From Beroe ovata (Eukaryota; Ctenophora; Nuda; Beroida; Beroidae), in the NCBI GenBank assembly GCA_946803715.1, contig CAMPET010000022.1, positions 475,520 to 539,519 on the forward strand: a stretch of DNA of 64,000 nt, in the 5' to 3' direction. The notes beneath the pieces are model-generated. The model saw only the letters and a list, made by a program, of their open reading frames with translations, did not search any database and was not told the DNA's origin. How positions within the stretch are numbered: position 1 is the first letter of the stretch; each line of letters begins with the position of its first letter. Positions 23,501-33,500 of this stretch are shown here, one piece after another. The translations under genes were made by a program, and so were the position numbers.

Positions 23501-26500
23501 ATTTTCCCACACTGTCCTCCTCTCCATGACACCCACAGAGGAGGAGTATCGCTTGGTCAGGAGCGGCTTCCTCCGGAGCGAAGCGATCACGTAGCTCCTG
23601 AACGACTGGTTCGTCGCGTAGTAGATGCACGGGTTAGCCCACGAGTTAACGTACAGGAGGAAGTACGTGAGAACGATGAACTGGACCGGTAGAACGTTCA
23701 GATCAACTCGGAGCATTGGTATGAGATACTTGATAGTGTAGGGAGTATACGAGAGCAGGAATATGTATGTCAGGGCTATAATCATGAAAAAATTAGTCCT
23801 CTTTATCTTCCCCCGTCCCTTGCTCTTCACTATCTTGATAATGGCAATGTTGGATGCCACCAGAATAATGCTGGGTAGGAGACAGTACACAACAGCGCAC
23901 ACCAAATCCAGGACATTCCAGAACACCACAAGATCAGGATCATGGTTATAGTCACAACTCCCCTTGTAGTAGTCAAGTGTTATGATTCGTCGTTCAGAGT
24001 GGGCCATGGTCTCATTGGAGACCATGTACACTGTTGGGTGGATGAACGCTAGACCCCACACTGTGACCGTGATCTTGTACGCTAGCGCAGTTGTCATGTC
24101 GAGAGTTCGGAGCGGGAACTTGATTCTCACCCACTTGTTACACGAGAGCAGCGTGATGAAGAAGATGGTGGCTATTGCAGGAGGGTATTGCAGGTATGTG
24201 GTGGCAGAGCACAGAAAACTTCCCAGAACCCACTCATTGTCACAGGCCAGTGTTATGAGTGTGGGAAGGACCCACACTATGTTGAAATACACATCCGAAA
24301 CAGCCAGATTCTTGATGACAAGGAGTGAGAATTTGTCTATTCTGAACGCACGATTCACCACTGACATGAGGATGAAGGTATTTCCGGCTAGTGCCACGAC
24401 AAGAGACACTACGGACCAAAGTATGAGGAGGTACTTCTCCGATGGGGATCGGACGTAGTGGTTCTCGGTGATGTTACTAATGGCTGACTTGATCTCTAAC
24501 GAGTTCTCCATCATTGGGAGCAAGCAATCCGTCAAATCTTTAATGTCTAGTGAAAGAATGGTCAATTATCGAGAGTCGAAAAGAAAACCCGATTGGGAAG
24601 AAACCGATTATATTTCAAGAATAAAGCGAAATAGAAAATGCATGTTATTCTGTATGTTCTAATTATCACTTAGCAAAAACTGGTTCAGCGCATGATATGT
24701 GCCAAGCAAGAGGTCCAAATTTAGAGTTCTACACCTGCAAAGCAACACCAGCAACGACACAAAATACACAAACGTGTTCTATATATATTTGGGTAACAAC
24801 TACAATTACCGGCTATGTCAGAAAACATTAGGCGAAGAGCTAATGAAAATGTGCCAATATGAGGACCTCCGCAAAATTGTGGATATGAGAATATATAGGT
24901 AAGTATCCTGTTTTGGGTGTTAGACGTGTAACTGCGCGCTTGTAACAAGAGTTAAGTAGCGGTATACCGTCGGCAATTACATAGGTTGTGAACAGAAGAC
25001 GGCATAAAGTTAATTTCTTCTCAAGGAGTGGTCATTAGCGAGCCTTAATGACCAAATTTAATGGAGCAAAGACAAGTAAACGGCCGTCGGCCATCATTCA
25101 CTATGTGATGAGGCAACTTTAATCTCGTTATGTATTGATGCAAATAATGTAGACTCAAACAAATAGGTAGATACCTATATCCAAAGCTTGATCAGTGTGG
25201 AATATAGGTTATATATAACGGTTATATTTAGACGATAGAGGGATGAAATTTCATAGGAAGAATGTCGATAAGAAGCGTTAGCGATGGTAAACAAGGGTAT
25301 CAATAGCACGATTCAGTGTCACATAGGATTGATGAAAAATATATGTACGGTACCATCTGGGGATATGGCAACTCAACCACCAATAACAAGAGAAAAGGAT
25401 TATCGCGCATTGTCCAGAAGTGTAGTTACTAATACACGCACACACGCACACACACACACACACTCACACACGCACAAACACACACACANAACACACAAAC
25501 ACAAACACAAACACACACACAAACACACATACACATACACAACCTAAGAGAGAGAAGAAGAAAGGTGGAACGCCGATAATCCAACAATAGAGTGAATGTT
25601 GACATAATATGATGGCTAGTGGGTACAATGGTTATTGCGTGAGTCGTGACCCCAGATGGCTTGTACCTATGTAGTTACTAGTTACTGCCAGCTCTCAGAA
25701 GAAGCGAATCACTCTAAGTTACAAGCTATATGGAGGAGGAATTGGTGTCAGGTGAAATGAAGGGAGCACAGCATTTTAAAGTGAACTAAAACAACTGAGG
25801 ATACCTCAGCTATTCGTGTCATAATATGTAACACGAACTATAAAACGGTCCGATTTCTTATCTGTTGCTTTAAAAACATATGTTTAAAATACGTGTTTCC
25901 ATTAGATGGCCAGAGAAAAGATGCGATTGTCAATGTTTCCGCTACATCATGTCACCTGTTACCGATCTAGCAAGGAGAAAAACACCGGTTATTGATGTGA
26001 AGCGACCGGCTGTTTTACTGCTTTTTCAGGTGCTCTACCATTAAACAGATAAAAGGGAGGAACCTGTCTGTCAACATGCATACTAAGGAGCCAATCACCC
26101 TACTCTGTCAGAAATATTGAAAGTTGTCTGTGTGTGCGTGTGTGTTTAAACCTTGACTATACGTCTGTACACAGTTAAAACATTAAGAATGGCGTATTGA
26201 TCGATAGTAAAACAAACATAACAGACCCAACAGACAAAACGGACGCCTCTGCTGGTAACTACAACGACGGGAACGGATGCTTGAAACAATCGAAAACAGA
26301 TGTGTTCTGAGAAAATATCAAACAAGATTTGAAATATATTTTAAAAAGGTTTGAAATAAACAAGGTTGAACAATTATTATCGCTTGTTTACACGGTTGAA
26401 TTATCGCAAGAGTTCGTATGGATAACCGCTCTCCTGATTTCATGACACATAACAGATTGAAATTAACACAACTCTTACGGCCATAGTAACACTTGAAATA

Positions 26501-27258
26501 ATCCATGTGGGTTTTGTAATGTGTTGATGCGACATGATCTTATATTATTAGGAAGTTTACACTTCATTAACACCCAACCGCGCGTTTTGATAATTTCCGT
26601 TCGCGATCAGTTGAAAAAAAACGAAATTGTACAGAGTCGAGACTCCGTGTCATTGAATCACCAATGATCAAGGATAGGATATAGGTAACCAGCAAAGAAC
26701 TAATTTTGAACAAGTGCTCAAAGCAATACAGAACAGCAAATACACATAATACCACGCGAGAGAGCGTATGATATAACTATGCCGATCCATTGCACTGAAT
26801 AATGAGTGCTATTCATTAACTATCGGGATACGCACACATGTACAATTCATTCCCTGTGGCGGTAGCAATTACAAAGATAATTGGGTGAAATTGCAATTAT
26901 CGGATGTAGAAGCATGTTTACTCTAATCCCTCACACTTTCCTCTCTTATCGCAGTAATCTCTATTCTAAACCTCGCCATCCAGCATTCCCTTTCCTCCCT
27001 CCTTAACTTTATGGATGAACAAGCGCTATCAAGTATCAAGGGCCAATGCGTATGCCAGAACTTTAGCAGTGTGTGTGACTATTAACAAGTAAGCAGTTTT
27101 ATATTAGTTGAACATCAGGATTTTATAAGTGACCAATGAACAGTAATCATTATGAGGTTATTAAGTTACTAGTATTACCTATAATAATTACTGGTACCCG
27201 ATCAATAATCACCCATCAAGTAGCACAATAAGAGACAACGATGGTGACGAACAATGTG

Positions 27259-27291
<33 letters not shown>

Positions 27292-27531
27292 NNNNNNNNN
27301 NNNNNNNNNNNNNNNNNNNNNNNNNNNNNNNNNNNNNNNNNNNNNNNNNNNNNNNNNNNNNNNNNNNNNNNNNNNNNNNNNNNNNNNNNNNNNNNNNNNN
27401 NNNNNNNNNNNNNNNNNNNNNNNNNNNNNNNNNNNNNNNNNNNNNNNNNNNNNNNNNNNNNNNNNNNNNNNNNNNNNNNNNNNNNNNNNNNNNNNNNNNN
27501 NNNNNNNNNNNNNNNNNNNNNNNNNNNNNNN

Positions 27532-27566
<35 letters not shown>

Positions 27567-30500
27567 TGTGTGTGTGTGGGTGTGTCTGTCTATAATGTTT
27601 GTGCGGCCGATACTACTTTCTGTGGTAGCACCAGTATAGGTATCAGTGGAGTGTTACGTGATGACAGGTCTAAGTGATAGAACGCATAACTCTGTGTTCT
27701 GGGGTGTTGTTTATCACTCCTTGTTATTTCACGCACACTGACACGGGTCGTCAGGAAGTAATAGTGCACAGTTGCCTGATTTCACGCAACAGGGACGTGA
27801 TCTTGCAAAGTTGAAGAGTATGGCGAGAAGTAACGGGAAGAGATTGAATAGCAGAAGTTCGGGTCGTATAAATACTCGAAGAGACAAAAGATTTGAAATG
27901 AGTTGAAAGCTTAACAAGTCAATGCAACATTATTCTGTTCATTTGATGGCATTACGTGAATGTTATGCGGGATGTCACGCATCGAAATGCATTAGTTTGT
28001 ATGTACCAACATCATATGGTCAGTAGTGCAATCATTATATAGCGGTCTGAACATTTTATTCTCAGAACATTGAATACTAAATGAAGACTTGTACTCGAAT
28101 CAATGAGAGTTCTAAAAGTGTCATCAAGTGAGTCATAACAATGAACCAAACAAAACAAGGAGGTGGGAAGGGTACAGAGAACTATTTATTCTATAGGTAA
28201 CCACTAAGCGACACAATTGCTCAATGCCAACGTGTCATATCACTCTTTGTACCCCTTTTTCCAACAGACAATAACTCATAGAGTACATGTTAACGTCAGA
28301 AATTGAATTAATATTTTAGTTCCATGATGAAAGGGTTTTTGTCTTCACAGCATCCAAAAGTGAAGGCAGTATTATAATGAGCAATGGCTTAATGTGAATA
28401 AACACTGCTGCCGTTCTGGTGTTGATACGACAACCCCCGTATTTAACACCATTGATCACATGACACAGACACCAGTGGTTGACGGGGGACGAAATCTTGA
28501 CCGTGCCGAAATGATCTGTGCGCTGACACCACTTCGTCATTGAACGTGTCCTCGACACAAATTTGTATGCAAGCGAAGCACTGACGATGGAATGTGTGAA
28601 TGCAATCGCTGACACCACTTCATCATTGTACGTGTCCTTGACACCACTTTGCATGCATGCGTACTATATACGTGGCACTGCGATGGTATGTTGGAGTCAC
28701 TGACACCACTTCGTCATTGAACGTGTCCTTGACACCACTTTCTATGCATGCAATCACTGACACCACTACGTCACTAAACGTATGCATGAGAAGCACTGAC
28801 GATGGAATGTTGGAATGCAATCGCTGACACCACTTCGCCATTGAACGTGTTCTTGACACCACTTTGCATGCATGCGTAACACAGACGATGGAATGTGTGA
28901 ATGCAATCGCTGACACCGATGAGTAACTGAGCGCGGCCTTGACACCATTGAGCGTGTCCTTGACACCACTTTGCATGCATGCGTTGCATCGACGATGGAA
29001 TGTAGGAATGCAATCGCTGACACTACTTCGCCATTGAACGTATCCTTGACACAAATTTGTATGCATGCGAAGCACTGACGATGGAATGTTGGACTGTAAT
29101 CACTGACACCACTACTCCACTGAACGTTATCTGGACACCATTCGTAGATTGCATGGATGCATAGCACTGACGATGGAATGTTGGAATGCAGTCGCTCACG
29201 CGACATGGGTTCCGTCTGCGACACAGGAACTGGATTCTAAATTTCATAAACGGTTGTGGTGGCACCAGTTCGTAATATGTTGGAATCAGGAATGGTCTTT
29301 TCAAATCAGAATTGGGATCACATCAGGAATGTAGCAGGAAGTTAGTCGGAGATTTTAACGGAACGCGCAAATCACAAATCCAAGATATCTTGGTAACATG
29401 CAACTGTCAGCGGTTGTGACGCGCGCTTTTTCGATCGAATCGTGCGCGCTCTATAGTTGAATCTGGTAAGAAGAGTTCCCAACGTCGAACTCTATCCCTG
29501 CTCTCAGTTCCCACTCAGTGTTCAGCATATATACACTCAGTTTTTTCTATAAGAAACTCTCTATAAGAAACTGAGCCTAGGATTTCTGAAAATTTAAGAA
29601 ACTTAGCCTAGGATCAAGGAAAAATTAAGAAACTCCGTTGATTTACAATTAAGAAACTAAGAAACTTTGAGCCTAAAATTCTTAAATTTGTGTACAGAAT
29701 CCTAGTACAACGATAATTCTATCAACAGAGAACGTCTGGCTCCTGGGGGCTGCGCCCCCAGACCCCGCACCTTCACTTTTATCCGTATACCACACATCTG
29801 CCACTTCTGATCGGCATTTTGAGAAGACCGATGGTATAGACTACTAAATTGAGTACAACTATGTTGACTCAAGTAAGTTTCGAAAATTGCTATAGGATAC
29901 AGAAATAAGAAACTGTTAAGAAACTTGTAGGCTCAAAATCGCGGATAAATAAGAAACCTCTAGCCTAGGATTTTGATAAGTTTCTTATAAAAAAAACTGA
30001 GTGTAATGATTATTGATTTACTTCATCAGATACGGGTTCTTCATGAATCCGTCCCCCTTTTTGTGAAAAGAAACAATGGATTTCTCTATTCTAAATTCTT
30101 GATGAATGACTCGTCTAATTTCTGTTTAAGATATACAGTCCCGCGTTCTATGTTGCTGTCGATCAGAACAAGCAAGTTATCATAATCACGATCAGAGGAA
30201 CACTTTCATTACACGTGAGTATGAAATGTTACATCGGTAGCTTTCATACCGTTAACCTAATAACCTGATCCTTGCCTCCCTGTTTTACAACTCGAAATTC
30301 TCTGTAATTTGTTACTGAGCACACTACATTCAGGACGTTATTACGGATATGGTATGTGACCCTGAGTTAATTCCCGGATACGAGGGCATGTACGCTCATC
30401 GGGGTATGGTCCTATCTGCAACAAACATTCTGAGTGTTCTACAAACTGATAATGTGATCGAGAGATCACTTAACAGATATCCTGTTAGTTTCCTGAGCTT

Positions 30501-33500
30501 CCTAAGCTTCCTAAGTTTCCTCAGCTGTTGCAGCGTCAATCTTGTTTCTATATGACAGGAGCACAGATAAATAATAAGTATTGCTCATATCTCATACACA
30601 CAACAATGTGTCTCTACCATGTGTCATCATCACAGGGCTTCTCTATTGTTGTCCTGGGGCATTCCCTCGGCGCAGGAACTGCTACTCTCCTCTCATTCAT
30701 GCTCCGGGAGCAACATCCCTCTCTCACGTGTTTCGCTTTCGGGCCTCCTGGGGGTCTCCTCAGGTCAGTGGGAGAGAGAGTTATCTCTATATGCTTAGTG
30801 CCGTCATTAAAAATGTGATCTGTCGTTCAATAAATGGACTTCTGAATTTGGCCTCGCTAATTATACCTTATCTGTAGCGAAAACGCAGTGATAGAATCAA
30901 GAAAGTTCGTTGTTTCAACTGTGGTGAACAAGGAATTTGCTACCCGCCTCAGTCTAAACAGTATCTCCCAACTTAAAGATAGCGTACTACGAGCTATACA
31001 GACCAACCATAGACCAAAGGTAATATCTCATTATTCTTCTTGTTATAGATAAGTTCGGATAAGTGTGTCAATATGGCAACAATCATACTTGTTTCTTGGT
31101 TAATAAAGTTTGTTGTCATGTTAGCACATCATAACAATAGATATCGCGCGGATGTTGACTTGGTTGCACCTACCTCACCCCTACTCAGAAATATTCACTC
31201 CGCCCTTCACACATTGAACCGAGCTCTTGCCTGAAATTAGTGTGTTTAGGAAGATCCTGCTTGAGGTCAATGAATTCTACTGAGAGTACGTCCTAATTGT
31301 ATAATTGCCCGCGTGAAAGGCTCCCTCCCTCCATTTCTCCCGTATAATACAGTGTGTCAACAACAGCGAAGACTAAGACCTCGTGCGAGAGAGAGATATC
31401 CTGTCTAGAGATCCACTATTTACTTCTTAAGCGTGTACTTACACACGCCTTGTTCTAGTGTGAGCTCCTGGTGCTTAATGGAGATTTAAACCATTAGTAG
31501 TGATGTTTGCCCACACACACACACACAAAAGGGGGAAGGTGATCTAAAGTGAGACATGAACGAGATAGGTACTGTGATATTTCTTGTCATAAGGTTCCAT
31601 GTTTTGATATTGTAAACTATGATTTCCTAATTTCCTTCTTTCAAGTCAATGAGATGCACCTACCCTATGACAGTCGTCAACCAAACTGGCATTTGGTTGT
31701 ATATTATGAAGATGGAAGGAGCATGTACACTCTCAACAGAGGATTAACTATTCGCCGCCGACCACAATTAGAACATATCAACCCTCTCATAATTAACGTG
31801 AATCCTAATGATCTGCACCCAGTAATTACACAAATTAAGATACCCGAGTTATGTAATGCAGGATTGCTGCAGCAGTAGACCACCAGGAAACCACTACCTC
31901 TTGTTGATCAGGAAATGTCACTATTATGACGTGCCGTGAGACCGGGATGTCTTCAACAGCAATTAATTTCGACCTGCAGTCTGAGTTACTGGATATATCC
32001 ATTATTGTAAAGACCATGTCTGTGAGATTGATGTGTCTTTGTTGGTTGATAAATGCGACTTCAAAGTAAGTGCAGCATGGAGTAAGTACAGCATTGTTGA
32101 GAATCTTAATGTGGGTTATGAGAGGATGAGTTTGATTGGACAAGATGGGATTTGACTCTATAGAGAGTGCTACTCGGGTGCTAATTCTTGCTCAAATACG
32201 AGGTCTCGTGAATTAAGAAACGCCTAATTTTATAGAATCAACATATTCCATGGCAATATTTAACAATTTTCAATATCATATTCAACACCAAAACTCAAAA
32301 TTCAAAGCGACCTCACACTGCTTAATAAATTCATTCAATTTACATAATCGAGATCGAAATGGGTGCTATAATGTGTTCATTTTAAAGAAAAATCATTCTG
32401 TGGGGTTGATGCCTTTGAGATTAAATGATTAGTGCTGATTTGGGAGAATCACGATCTCAAAAGTTTCCCTCGTAAATTCGAGAATTGCTCAGACTCATCA
32501 TGCAATGAGATTTCATTCAAAGTCACGAATCTATGTAATGTGATCATAGAGCAATGTTCAACACGAAATGTGGACAGAAAAATACAAAACAACAAATAAC
32601 TTTCGTAATCAAAATCTGTAAAACTCATTGTCATATCCTGGTGTAGCCTCTTTTTGAATAAAAAATCAACCCGGGCCCTGACTCACTTTACTTGAGCGGG
32701 GAGTAAAGTCAGAGTTTATCATTTTCAGAATTGTACACGTCGGAACAGTATTTGATCGAGATAACTGGTCTCTTATAGCAACTATCAACAACTCGAGAAG
32801 TTATACAACACGACGTTGTTCAAATGCCAGTTCCAGTTCCTGTGCCACTACTGGCCTCCTGGCTCTGCGTTGTTAGAGATTTGAGTTTTTGGTAGATGGG
32901 TTGCATGTCCGCAGTACCAGTGGTCTGAGGTAAATAGTCTGACAATTGGAGGGACACCGTGTTGTAATGGTGACACGTGTTGCTGACTCTGTGCACGTGC
33001 GAGTAATCTCCCGGAGGCCGGGGAATTGAGGGCGGTGGCCGGGGTATATCTTGGTGTCGCATCCCGCACTCCCTCGCCCTCTTGAGTCTCCTCCGCAGAG
33101 ACCTGGTGGTAGCAGCCAGGTAGATGGTCGAAATGACGGATATGAGAAGAAGGGCGGACAGCACGCCCACTGACAGCAGCACGATATCGGATGGGCGGGT
33201 GGTGGGATATCGACCCGATACCTGATACTCATCAGGTTTACCCATATCGGGAGAGGAGTGGCGCGGCGCTGTATAGTTCAGACTGACAGACCTTTCCGAG
33301 GTGGTGGCGGAGTACGGTGCTTTGATGAGACACGTGCATGAACACGTGATTGTCTTCACGTTTATCTTCCACACGAAGGTGGGTACCACTATTTCTGTAG
33401 TGGATGTTGCTAGGGCCATGACGTCATCAGGACTCGTTTCTATGGTCATGTTGCACGAGATCTGACTGACCTGCTTGGAAACAACCACGCACTTCAGAAC

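Noticed and set aside
27241-27677. Open frames of about 130 codons through the gap
   Set aside because: They consist of Cys-Val dipeptides from a GT microsatellite plus undetermined residues from the n run.
28623-29304. Overlapping 79-152-codon open frames on the minus strand
   Set aside because: They arise from the ~86-bp tandem repeat read in different frames; residues repeat with the DNA unit and no domain is present.
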